From Pseudomonadota bacterium (GTDB taxonomy: Bacteria; Desulfobacterota; Binatia; Binatales; Binataceae), in NCBI GenBank assembly GCA_021323675.1, contig JAJPKP010000040.1, positions 81,441 to 145,440 on the forward strand: a stretch of 64,000 nucleotides of DNA. Reading direction: 5' to 3'. Within the stretch, counting starts at the first letter, position 1. Every line of letters starts with the position of its first letter. Under the pieces are notes generated by a model. It saw only the letters and a list, made by a program, of their open reading frames with translations, had not been told where the DNA came from and searched no databases. This document shows, one piece after another, positions 25,325 to 33,298 of the stretch. A program made the position numbers and the translations under genes.

Positions 25325-26158
25325 ATGGCGCGCGTGCAGGTTATCGACGATCTCGGATTTCGCGTCGAGATAGAGAGTCCTCCCTCCAGGATCGTCTCGC
25401 TCGTCCCGAGCTGGACGGAGACGCTGTTCACACTCGGATTGGGAGACCGTGTTGTCGGCGTGACAAAATTCTGTGTCGAGCCGGCCGACAAGGTCGCGGC
25501 GGTGAGAAAAGTTGGCGGAACCAAGAACCCCGACCTCAAGGCGATCGCGACCCTGGCGCCCGAGTTGGTGATCGCGAACGCCGAAGAGAACCGGCGCGAG
25601 GATGTCGAGCGGATGCGCGCGCAGGGAATGGCAGTGCTCACGACCTATCCGCGCACCGTTCCGGGCGCGGTCGAGTCGCTGCTGAAAATCGGACGTGCCG
25701 CGGCGTGCGAGGTCGAAGCGGACGCGCTTGCGCGCGAAATCACGCGTGTGGTGAGCGAGGTCGAGGCCGAGATCGGCGTATGGTCCAAACTGCGGCTGCG
25801 CGCGTTCTGTCCGATCTGGAAGAAGCCCTGGATGGCGTTCAACGCGGACACGTACGCGCATGACGTGCTGCGGATGATGGGGTTCAACAACGTTTTTGCG
25901 TCGGCGGGTGAACGCTATCCGGTGACAACCCTGGATGAAGCGATCGAGTTGCGTCCCGACGTGGTCCTGCTGCCCGACGAGCCCTACGAATTCAACGAGC
26001 GCGACGTGGATGAGTTGCGCGCCGAGCTGCCGGCCGGCCTGGCGCGTCGAGTACTAATCATCAGCGGCAAAGATCTGCACTGGTACGGCGTGCACATGAT
26101 CACGGGGTTGAAAACTCTGGCGAATCGGCTCGCGCGAGTCCGGGCCGCGGTCCTGTAA
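25325..26158 (+). CDS. BtuF-like helical-backbone substrate-binding protein without signal peptide
   Basis: A 277-residue protein of the class III (BtuF/FhuD) binding-protein fold: IVSLVPSWTETLFTLGLGDRVVGVT, the GTKNPDLKAIATLAPELVIANAEENRREDVERM segment and the closing helix. In the family these proteins bring cobalamin, haem or siderophores to an ABC importer. Here no signal peptide or lipobox is visible; the chain begins directly with the first beta strand, so it should be cytoplasmic or need a longer start. An in-frame upstream start with a signal is not available. It is preceded by a small membrane protein gene that could act as an anchor; this is speculation. Confidence 0.85.
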   Translation: MARVQVIDDLGFRVEIESPPSRIVSLVPSWTETLFTLGLGDRVVGVTKFCVEPADKVAAVRKVGGTKNPDLKAIATLAPELVIANAEENRREDVERMRAQGMAVLTTYPRTVPGAVESLLKIGRAAACEVEADALAREITRVVSEVEAEIGVWSKLRLRAFCPIWKKPWMAFNADTYAHDVLRMMGFNNVFASAGERYPVTTLDEAIELRPDVVLLPDEPYEFNERDVDELRAELPAGLARRVLIISGKDLHWYGVHMITGLKTLANRLARVRAAVL

Positions 26159-26321
26159 AAGGTCTGACTGGAATATTCGTCGTCGCTGATGCGGCCTCCG
26201 CGGTCAAGGCGCGCATCGGTCGATCGCGTAACCAATTGCGCATACCAGTCAAAGTCACTAAATCCTTAAAGCGCGCCACTTTGGCCCTGGCGCGACTCTT
26301 TTTCAGACGGGAGACTCGTTG

Positions 26322-27530
26322 ATGCCGTTACAGCCGCCACTCGCTGGAATCAAGGTTCTGGACCTGACCAAGCTTGCGCCCGGCCCCTTCTGTACGATGA
26401 TCCTTGGAGACTTGGGCGCGGATGTGATCAGAGTGGAAGAACCGGGTCCTCCGACCGGGCGCCGCGCCGAGCAGGCTGGCAAGGCGGGAACCGAGGGACC
26501 GGGCGCTTCGTTCGCAAGTTCTCCTTTCAACGCGCTCAACCGCAACAAACGCTCGATAGGCCTCAATCTGAAAAGCGGACCCGGCAGAGAAGTGTTCCTG
26601 CGGATGGTGCAGCGGGCCGACGTGCTCGTGCAGGAATATCGTCCGGGCGTGGCGGAGCGGCTGGGAATTGGCTACGAGCAGATGGCGATCCGCAATCCCC
26701 GAATGATCTATTGCGCGATTACCGGTTATGGACAGGACGGACCCTACCGCAACCTGGTCGGCCACGACTTGAACTACATCGCGACCGCCGGCGTGCTCTC
26801 GATCCTTGGACGTCCGGGACAGTTACCCACCATCCCGCACAACCTGATCGCGGACTACGCCGCGGGAGGGATGCAAGGGGCGATCGGGATTCTGGCCGCG
26901 CTGATGGCGCGCAATCGGACCGGCGGCGGGCAATACGTCGACATTTCGATGATGGATGGTTCGGTCGCGCTGCTGGCACAAACGTTCTCCAGCTTCTTTG
27001 CCAACGGACGGCTGCCGAAGCCAGGCGAGACTCCGCTCGACGGCGCGATACCCAACTACAATGTGTACGAGACGAAGGACGGCAAGATCATTACGATTGG
27101 AGCGATCGAACCGTGGTTCTTCGCGAACCTTTGCCGCGCGCTTGGCTGCGAAGATTTCATCGAGCACGAATACAATTCGGCCAAACGCGCGGAAATCCAC
27201 GAGTTCTTTACCAGGACCTTCCGGACCCGCACCCGCGATGAATGGTTCGAGATATTGAGCAAAACCGACATCTGCGTCGGAAAGATGAATACGCTCGATG
27301 AAGTCGAGTCGGACCCCCAGGTGCGCGCGCGAAAGATGATCGTCGAGCTGGACGGTCCTGACGGGCTCAAGGTGAAGCAGGTTGGTATTTCGGTGAAGCT
27401 TTCCGAAACGCCGGGTTCGATTCGGTCGCTTGCTCCAAAACTGGGGCAGCATACGAATGAGATAATGCGGGACCTTGGCTACTCGGACGCGCAAATCGAG
27501 AAATGGCGCCAGGAAGGAGCGATCAAATAG
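26322..27530 (+). CDS. CaiB/BaiF CoA-transferase, racemase-like subgroup
   Basis: A 402-residue family III CoA-transferase. The N-terminal AGIKVLDLTKLAPGPFCTM and GADVIRVEEPG, YRPGVAERLGIGYE and the catalytic Asp178 in NLIADYAAGGMQGAIG, followed by RTGGGQYVDISMMDG, match the alpha-methylacyl-CoA racemase side of the family, which epimerises 2-methyl-branched acyl-CoAs. ATG 26322 is preceded by GGGAG with an eight-base spacer (TTG 26319 is just before it). It opens a run of five co-directional genes with a PPOX flavoprotein, an aminotransferase and a hydrolase. CoA-transferase versus racemase activity cannot be told from sequence alone. Confidence 0.88.
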   Translation: MPLQPPLAGIKVLDLTKLAPGPFCTMILGDLGADVIRVEEPGPPTGRRAEQAGKAGTEGPGASFASSPFNALNRNKRSIGLNLKSGPGREVFLRMVQRADVLVQEYRPGVAERLGIGYEQMAIRNPRMIYCAITGYGQDGPYRNLVGHDLNYIATAGVLSILGRPGQLPTIPHNLIADYAAGGMQGAIGILAALMARNRTGGGQYVDISMMDGSVALLAQTFSSFFANGRLPKPGETPLDGAIPNYNVYETKDGKIITIGAIEPWFFANLCRALGCEDFIEHEYNSAKRAEIHEFFTRTFRTRTRDEWFEILSKTDICVGKMNTLDEVESDPQVRARKMIVELDGPDGLKVKQVGISVKLSETPGSIRSLAPKLGQHTNEIMRDLGYSDAQIEKWRQEGAIK

Positions 27531-27581
27531 CCGCCGGCACTTACGGCGAGACAAGCATGCCGGCAAGGCGAGGGAATTGAT

Positions 27582-28193
27582 ATGGCAAAGCAGGTTACCA
27601 GCGTCGAGGAGCTACGCGAAATCGTGCCGCAGGCCGCCAGGCTGGTCGAATCGAAAATTCTCGATCATCTCGATGAGCAGGCGGCGGCGTTCCTGAGAGA
27701 TTCGCCGTTTCTGCTGCTTTGCACTTCCGGTGCGGATGGGCGCATCGATGCGTCTCCGCGCGGGGACGATCCGGGTTTCGTACGAATCGAGGACGACCGC
27801 ACGATTCTCCTTCCGGAGCGCCACGGCAACAACCTGGCCTTCAGCCTTCAGAACATCGTCGAGAACCCCAACGTGGGAATAATCGCGCTGCTGCCGAACG
27901 CGGGAGAGACGCTCAGGATCAACGGCAGGGCGGAGATTCTTGCGGATCCCGACTTGCTCCAGGAACTGGGAGCGCGGGGCAAGCCGGCGATGCTCGCGAT
28001 CAGGGTCTCGATACAGCGCGCGTATTTTCAATGCGCGCGGTCAGTGCTGCGCGCAAAGCTCTGGAATCCGCAATCGTGGCCCGCGCCGCGCAAAATCTCT
28101 TTCGGCCGGATTATCGCCAGGAGCGCCGGCGTCAACGAAGACATGCAGCGGCAAATCGATTCGATGGTCGAGAAGAGCTACAAGACCCTGTGA
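27582..28193 (+). CDS. Pyridoxamine 5'-phosphate oxidase-related FMN protein
   Basis: A 203-residue split-barrel flavin-binding protein of the PNPOx-like family. The core is FLLLCTSGADGRIDASPRGDDPGFVRIED, DDRTILLPERHGNN, NVGIIALLPNAGETLRINGRAEI, then a C-terminal helical part. The SPRGD and PERxGNN blocks are those of the MSMEG_1061-type branch. Such proteins bind FMN or F420 and reduce small substrates, often with no known target. A GAGGG ribosome site precedes ATG 27582. The gene lies 51 bases after the CoA-transferase and 68 before the aminotransferase, in one direction. Confidence 0.85.
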   Translation: MAKQVTSVEELREIVPQAARLVESKILDHLDEQAAAFLRDSPFLLLCTSGADGRIDASPRGDDPGFVRIEDDRTILLPERHGNNLAFSLQNIVENPNVGIIALLPNAGETLRINGRAEILADPDLLQELGARGKPAMLAIRVSIQRAYFQCARSVLRAKLWNPQSWPAPRKISFGRIIARSAGVNEDMQRQIDSMVEKSYKTL

Positions 28194-28261
28194 GCGAGCG
28201 GTCGTAGTTCCACGCGGGCGGGTGATTGCCCCATCCCGCAGGCACCATCTATCATTGCGGT

Positions 28262-29584
28262 ATGCCGCAAACCGACGCGATGTTCATTCGCGGTCCGCAC
28301 GAGCCGATTGCGATCGAGCGGGCTGAAGGTCCCTGGCTCTACACGCGCGATGGCCGCAAGATTCTCGACGGTGGCGCCGGGGCGGTGGTCGTCAATATCG
28401 GTCAGGGGCGAGAGGAAATTGCGGAAATCGCGCGGCGAACCATCGCGCGGATCGACTACGTCCTGCCGGTGTGGACTTCTCCCGAGCGGGAACGGCTGGT
28501 CGAGCGCCTGCTCAAATGGACTCCGGCGGGAATCAATCGGTTCTTCTTCACAAGTGGCGGTTCCGAAGCGAACGAGGCGGCGCTGAAGTTCGCGATTCTG
28601 TATCACAAGGTCCGCGGCAAATCGTCGAAGAAAAAGATCATCGGAAGACAGTTCTCCTATCACGGGAACACGATCGCGGCGCTTTCCGTCGCGGGAACCG
28701 GACGTCGCGCCGACTACGAGCATATTCTGATCGATTGGCCGAAAATTCCGCCTACCTACTGCTACCGATGCCCGTGGGGCAAAACCTATCCTCAATGCGA
28801 CATCGACTGCGCATCCGCCCTCGAGCAGAAGATTCAGGAACAGGGCGCCGACTCGATCGCCGCCTTTATCGCGGAGCCGATGATGGGTTCATCGGGCGGC
28901 GCGGTTCCGCCGGTGCGCGAGTATTGGCCAGCAATTCGGGAGATCTGCAGCAAGTACGACGTGCTGCTGATCGCCGACGAAGTGATGACCGGATTCGGGC
29001 GCACGGGCAGGCGCTTCGCCGTCGATCATTGGGGCGTGGTTCCCGATATCCTGGTGGGCGGAAAGGGCCTCACCGGAGGCTACATGCCGATGGGGATGTG
29101 CGCGGTGCGGGGCGATCTGGTCGAGGAGGTTGAACGAGCCAAGGCCGACTTCATGTTCTACACCTACAGCTCGCATCCGGTCGCCTGCGCGGTGGCCGAC
29201 GGCGTGCTTTCAATCATGGAGCGCGAGCAACTGGTTGAACGATCAGCGCAGATGGGCGCGAGGCTCGGCTCGCAGTTGCGCGAAGAGCTCTCCGGTCATC
29301 CGATGGTCGGCGATATTCGCGGATGCGGACTCTTTTGGGGAGTCGAGCTGGTGCACGATAAGGCGACCCGGATGCCGTTTGCGCCGGAGAAGAAAGTGAC
29401 CAATCGCGTGCTTGGCGCGGCCCTGCGGCGAGGGCTGTTCTTCTATCCGGCAAGCGGGATGGCGGGGAACGGGCGCGGCGATGCGATGATGCTGACGCCG
29501 CCGTTCGTGATCGGCGACCCGGAAATTGACTTCATCGTCCGCACCGCTCGCGATGCGCTTGAAGATATCAGAGCCACTCTTTGA
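28262..29584 (+). CDS. Class III aminotransferase (PLP-dependent)
   Basis: A 440-residue omega-type aminotransferase. PLP contacts are seen in FFTSGGSEANEAALKFA, the Asp in LIADEVMTGFGRTG, and the Schiff-base Lys in LVGGKGLTGGYMPMG. It carries amino groups from amines or omega-amino acids to a keto acid, or in some members acts on glutamate semialdehyde-like substrates. ATG 28262 is chosen; TTG 28226 would add 12 residues and no ribosome site marks either. A cysteine cluster (CYRCPWGKTYPQCDIDC) near residue 168 is frequent in beta-alanine/diamine-type branches. It overlaps the following alpha/beta hydrolase frame only in the unselected upstream extension. Confidence 0.9.
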   Translation: MPQTDAMFIRGPHEPIAIERAEGPWLYTRDGRKILDGGAGAVVVNIGQGREEIAEIARRTIARIDYVLPVWTSPERERLVERLLKWTPAGINRFFFTSGGSEANEAALKFAILYHKVRGKSSKKKIIGRQFSYHGNTIAALSVAGTGRRADYEHILIDWPKIPPTYCYRCPWGKTYPQCDIDCASALEQKIQEQGADSIAAFIAEPMMGSSGGAVPPVREYWPAIREICSKYDVLLIADEVMTGFGRTGRRFAVDHWGVVPDILVGGKGLTGGYMPMGMCAVRGDLVEEVERAKADFMFYTYSSHPVACAVADGVLSIMEREQLVERSAQMGARLGSQLREELSGHPMVGDIRGCGLFWGVELVHDKATRMPFAPEKKVTNRVLGAALRRGLFFYPASGMAGNGRGDAMMLTPPFVIGDPEIDFIVRTARDALEDIRATL

Positions 29585-29637
29585 TTCCGCCGCGCCGGAC
29601 GCGTCGGACTATTTCGTCTCGGAGGAAAAACCATCTG

Positions 29638-30510
29638 ATGGCCGATAGTATCATCGGGCCCACTTCCCACTATTTCTATTCACAGCGGCTTAAGCTTGAC
29701 TACGTCGATTGGGGCAACCCCGATCGCCCGCTTCTGGTGCTTGTCCACGGCAGCCGCGATCATTGCCGCAACTGGGACTGGGTCGCGCTCAGGCTGCGCG
29801 AGCACTTTCACATCATCGCGCCCGACCTGCGCGGCCACGGCGACTCGGATTGGGCGATCGGCGGCAACTACTCGATGATCGATTACGTGCTTGACCTGGC
29901 GCAGTTGATGAGGGCTGTTTCCACCGAGCCGGCTACATTAATCGGCCACTCTCTCGGCGGCAGCATCGTGCTCCAGTACACGGGAGTCTATCCGCAGGCG
30001 GTGCGCAAGGTTGTTTCTATCGAGGGGATGGGTCCGCCGCCGCACATGATCAAGGAGACTCCGGCCCACGAACGAATGAGCAACTGGATCGGACAGATGC
30101 AGGATCTTGCGCGCCGCACGGTTCGTGAGTATCCGTCCATCGACGAAGCGCTGAAGCGGATGCGCGAGGCGAATCCGCATCTGAGCAAGGACCAGGCGCT
30201 CCATCTGACGATATGGGGAGTGCGCCGCAATGAGAACGGCACCTACTCCTGGAAGTTCGACAACTACGTTCACGCAACCTCGCCCTACATGTTCAACCTC
30301 AACGATGCGCGCGAGATCTGGGGCCGCATCACATGTCCCACGCTGCTCGTCCGCGGTTCAGAGTCATGGGTCGGCGACTGGGTCAAAGACGGGCGCTTTT
30401 CCGCGTTTCGCAACGCGAAAACGCACACGATCGAAAAAGCCGGACACTGGGTCCATCACGATCAACTCGACGAGTTCATGAAAATCGTTGAGCGCTTTCT
30501 CGGCATCTAG
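29638..30510 (+). CDS. Alpha/beta hydrolase
   Basis: A 290-residue alpha/beta-fold hydrolase with oxyanion strand LVLVHGSRDHCRNWDW, nucleophile Ser in IGHSLGGS, Asp region in LLVRGSESWVG and His in KAGHWVHHDQ. The catalytic acid is not certain: Glu (SES) replaces the usual Asp at that turn. The layout resembles epoxide hydrolases, haloalkane dehalogenases and C-C bond hydrolases of degradation pathways. ATG 29638 is preceded by GGAGGA at 29621 with a long spacer of 11-12 bases. It follows the aminotransferase and ends 36 bases before the ClC gene. Confidence 0.86.
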   Translation: MADSIIGPTSHYFYSQRLKLDYVDWGNPDRPLLVLVHGSRDHCRNWDWVALRLREHFHIIAPDLRGHGDSDWAIGGNYSMIDYVLDLAQLMRAVSTEPATLIGHSLGGSIVLQYTGVYPQAVRKVVSIEGMGPPPHMIKETPAHERMSNWIGQMQDLARRTVREYPSIDEALKRMREANPHLSKDQALHLTIWGVRRNENGTYSWKFDNYVHATSPYMFNLNDAREIWGRITCPTLLVRGSESWVGDWVKDGRFSAFRNAKTHTIEKAGHWVHHDQLDEFMKIVERFLGI

Positions 30511-30546
30511 AGCGTATCGCGAAAGGCGGATCGGCGAGGACGAAGG

Positions 30547-32622
30547 ATGAAGCCGCCGGGGTTCGGGCTGCGCACAGATCAGGTCGAGTACGTGCAGCTA
30601 ATCCTGCTGTCCGTGCTGGTCGGGATTTTGGGCGCGCTGGGCAACCTGGGATTTCGCGCGCTGATTCAGCTCGCCACCTGGTTTTTTCAGCGGATTGAAT
30701 GGAACCTGCTGCAAATCAGCCGGGGCGGCTATTACCACCTGCTAATCCCGATCGTTCTCCTGAGCGGCGGCGTTTTCATCATGCTGCTCGACCGGGTCTT
30801 CCCCGAGGACGTACTGGGATACGGCTTTCCGCATTTCCTCGAGCAGATAAATCTCGGAAGTGCCCGTATCAAGCGAAGCTGGATGTTCGTGAAGGCGATG
30901 GGAGCGGCGCTGTCGCTGGGATGTGGGGCGTCGGTCGGGCGCGAAGGTCCGATCGCCCAGATCGGCGGAGCGATCGGCTCAGCGGTCGCGCGACTGCGTC
31001 AACTAAGTCCCGACCGGGTCAAAGTGCTGGTGGCGGCGGGAGCGGGCGCCGGAATCGCGACTACCTTCAACGCCCCGATTGGCGGCCTGATGTTCGCGCA
31101 GGAGATCGTCCTGCTCGGCCACGCCGAACTGGCGAACCTGACCCTATTGATCGTGGCGACGACCAGCGCGGTCGTCGTTTCGCGCGCGATCGTCGGGAAC
31201 GACACCGTCTTTCAGGTGCCGCAGTTCGTGCTACGCAGCTACTGGGAGATGCTCACCTATGGCGCGATGGGCGCGACGCTCGGCGTGCTGGGCGCCGGGT
31301 TCATCCGCTTTTTCCATTACACCGCGGGCGTCTTTCGCAGGATGAAGGCGCCTGAATGGGCCAAGCTCGAACTGGGACTCGCGCTGGTCGGCATCATCGC
31401 CATCGTCTGGCCGGACAATCTCTCGGACGGCTATCCGGTGATCAACCAGGCGATGGCGGGCGAGTTCGGGCTCGCGGTGCTCGCGGGGCTGGCGGCCGCA
31501 AAATTCGTTGGCGCCAGCATCTCGCTCGGTTCCGGCGTGCCCGGCGGAGTCTTCGGTCCGATCTTTTTCATCGGGACGATGGCGGGAGGGACCTTCCAGC
31601 GACTGTCGGTGCGGCTGCTGCCTCATTTCACCGGGCCGCGCGGATCGTATTCGCTGGTGGGACTCGGCGCGTTTCTGGGTGCGACCACGCACGCTCCGCT
31701 GACGGCGCTGTTTCTGCTGTTCGAGATGACGCAGGGATATGAGGTCGCTCTGCCCGCTATGATCGCCACGGTCACCGCGCTCGTCGTGTCACGCGCAATC
31801 GAAAACGAGTCAATCGATACCTACCGGCTGGCGCGCGAGGGTAAGACCCTGCAGATCGGCAAGGAACGGCTCGCGCTCACCCAGATTCCGGTGAGCGCCG
31901 TGATGACCAAGGACGTTGTAATCGTAAACGAAAATACCAGCCTCGCGGATATCCTCCGCACCGCCGGAGAGACGGCGCAAACCACCCTGCCGGTGGTTGA
32001 CAGCGACGGCAACTTGTCCGGCCTCATCGTGACGCGCGATTTGCTGGGCCTGCTGGCAAGCCACGGCGAGCTGGGTCCGCTCGTGAACGCCTACGACATC
32101 GCGGAGGGAAGCTGTCCTGAGATTCTTCCCGAGGAGAATCTTGATGCCGCAAGCCAGATGATGGAGCACGAAGGTCTGGATGAGTTGCCGGTGGTGGAGC
32201 GGCGGCACGGCGGACCGTTTCTCGGCCTCGTTACGCGCCAGCATATCGCCCTGGCATTGAACCGGATCACGGTTTCATTGAGCCCCCTGCCAACTACCAT
32301 CCGCGAGCAGGCGATTTTCTGGGCGACGGGATATCGCGTGACGCGCATAGAAATTCCTGAGGCCGCGGCCGGCAGGACGATTCGGGAACTGGACCCGCGC
32401 GCACGTTTTTCGGTCACGGTGCTGGCAATCCGCACGGCGGACAATCCCGAAGGCGGATTTGCGCCGATTGCTCCCGATCACGTGCTGAAGGGCGGCGATT
32501 TGATCATTGCGGCGGGCCGCCCCGCCGACATCCGGAGATTTGAACGGGAACTCGAGCAGGCGGCGGATCGGAAGCCATCAACCGCTGCATCGCCTCAGGC
32601 CGTCTCGCGGGGAAAGAGGTAG
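30547..32622 (+). CDS. ClC chloride channel/transporter with CBS and TrkA-C domains
   Basis: A 691-residue membrane protein. The ClC body (about 20-420) has GREGPIAQIGG with gating Glu133 and GSGVPGGVFGP near residue 328. The gating glutamate is the feature that makes many bacterial homologues Cl-/H+ exchangers. A cytoplasmic pair of CBS domains (about 445-570) binds adenine nucleotides in relatives, and a third region (about 590-665; RARFSVTVLAIR and GGDLIIAAGR) looks like a TrkA-C/RCK-C ligand domain. ATG 30547 follows GAAGG. The last 28 bases overlap the end of the convergent PHP gene (32595-32622), with no terminator visible. Confidence 0.92.
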   Translation: MKPPGFGLRTDQVEYVQLILLSVLVGILGALGNLGFRALIQLATWFFQRIEWNLLQISRGGYYHLLIPIVLLSGGVFIMLLDRVFPEDVLGYGFPHFLEQINLGSARIKRSWMFVKAMGAALSLGCGASVGREGPIAQIGGAIGSAVARLRQLSPDRVKVLVAAGAGAGIATTFNAPIGGLMFAQEIVLLGHAELANLTLLIVATTSAVVVSRAIVGNDTVFQVPQFVLRSYWEMLTYGAMGATLGVLGAGFIRFFHYTAGVFRRMKAPEWAKLELGLALVGIIAIVWPDNLSDGYPVINQAMAGEFGLAVLAGLAAAKFVGASISLGSGVPGGVFGPIFFIGTMAGGTFQRLSVRLLPHFTGPRGSYSLVGLGAFLGATTHAPLTALFLLFEMTQGYEVALPAMIATVTALVVSRAIENESIDTYRLAREGKTLQIGKERLALTQIPVSAVMTKDVVIVNENTSLADILRTAGETAQTTLPVVDSDGNLSGLIVTRDLLGLLASHGELGPLVNAYDIAEGSCPEILPEENLDAASQMMEHEGLDELPVVERRHGGPFLGLVTRQHIALALNRITVSLSPLPTTIREQAIFWATGYRVTRIEIPEAAAGRTIRELDPRARFSVTVLAIRTADNPEGGFAPIAPDHVLKGGDLIIAAGRPADIRRFERELEQAADRKPSTAASPQAVSRGKR

Positions 32623-33263
32623 GGTTTGGCGCGGCCGGCGCGTATTTCCGCGCACAGCTCCTCGACCGTCGCAACATCCCGTTCGAGTTCGGTCGCGCAG
32701 GTCAAAAACCACTTCGCGCTGGCAAAGTGCGCATCGCTTCCCCCGACCGCCGTTACCCCGAGCTTCAACGCGGCGTCCGCCGCGCGCTCGTTTTCGTGGT
32801 CGGAGTTCTGCCCGTTTATCGCCTCGATCGCGCCGAGCGCCGATCCATGCCGCGCCAGCAGCGCATCGAGCCTCGCGCCGAAGCCGGAGTCACGGAATGG
32901 ATGAGCGGGAATCGCGACGCCGCCCTCGCCGTGCAGGACTTCGATAAGGTGCTCGCTCCGGAGCATCCGGCTCGCCAGATCGAACCGGCGGATCACCTCG
33001 GCGTTGATGCCGAAGAGCAATAGATGGCCGAGGTCGGTGTCGGCCTCGATGCCTTTGAACACGCGGATGCCGAATCGTTGCGACAGTTCGGCGTACCGGC
33101 GGTCGATTTCCGAATCGGTCGGGAACAGCCGGTGCTCGGTGAAGCAGATTGCATCGAGGCCGTTTTGGCCGCGCGCCGCGAATTCAAGATACTGTTCTGC
33201 CGTGACTCTCGAGTCTGCGGAAAGCTCGGTATGAACGTGCAGGTCAACGATCATGGTTTCCAT
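32595..33263 (-). CDS. PHP-domain metal-dependent phosphoesterase
   Basis: A 222-residue PHP-family protein. Metal-binding motifs are HVHTELS near the start, FTEH, GIEAD, IPAHPFR and GSDAH, giving the trinuclear-type site of family phosphoesterases. Members hydrolyse nucleotide phosphates or phosphoesters; none of the sequence fixes the substrate. The start is between ATG 33263 and ATG 33254, the latter placing MIVDLHVHT at the family's usual beginning. It is convergent with the ClC gene, overlapping it by 28 bases, and lies 36 bases downstream of the kinase gene in the same direction. Confidence 0.86.
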   Translation of the reverse strand: METMIVDLHVHTELSADSRVTAEQYLEFAARGQNGLDAICFTEHRLFPTDSEIDRRYAELSQRFGIRVFKGIEADTDLGHLLLFGINAEVIRRFDLASRMLRSEHLIEVLHGEGGVAIPAHPFRDSGFGARLDALLARHGSALGAIEAINGQNSDHENERAADAALKLGVTAVGGSDAHFASAKWFLTCATELERDVATVEELCAEIRAGRAKPYLFPRETA

Positions 33264-33298
33264 CCGGAGCGATGAAGTAGTTTCGAGTCAACGTGGTG

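Noticed and set aside
24948..25325. A plus-strand open frame of 125 codons that overlaps the small membrane protein gene.
   Set aside because: The protein from GTG 24991 has a basic N-terminus, membrane segment and charged helix in sensible order; the alternative lacks any such pattern.
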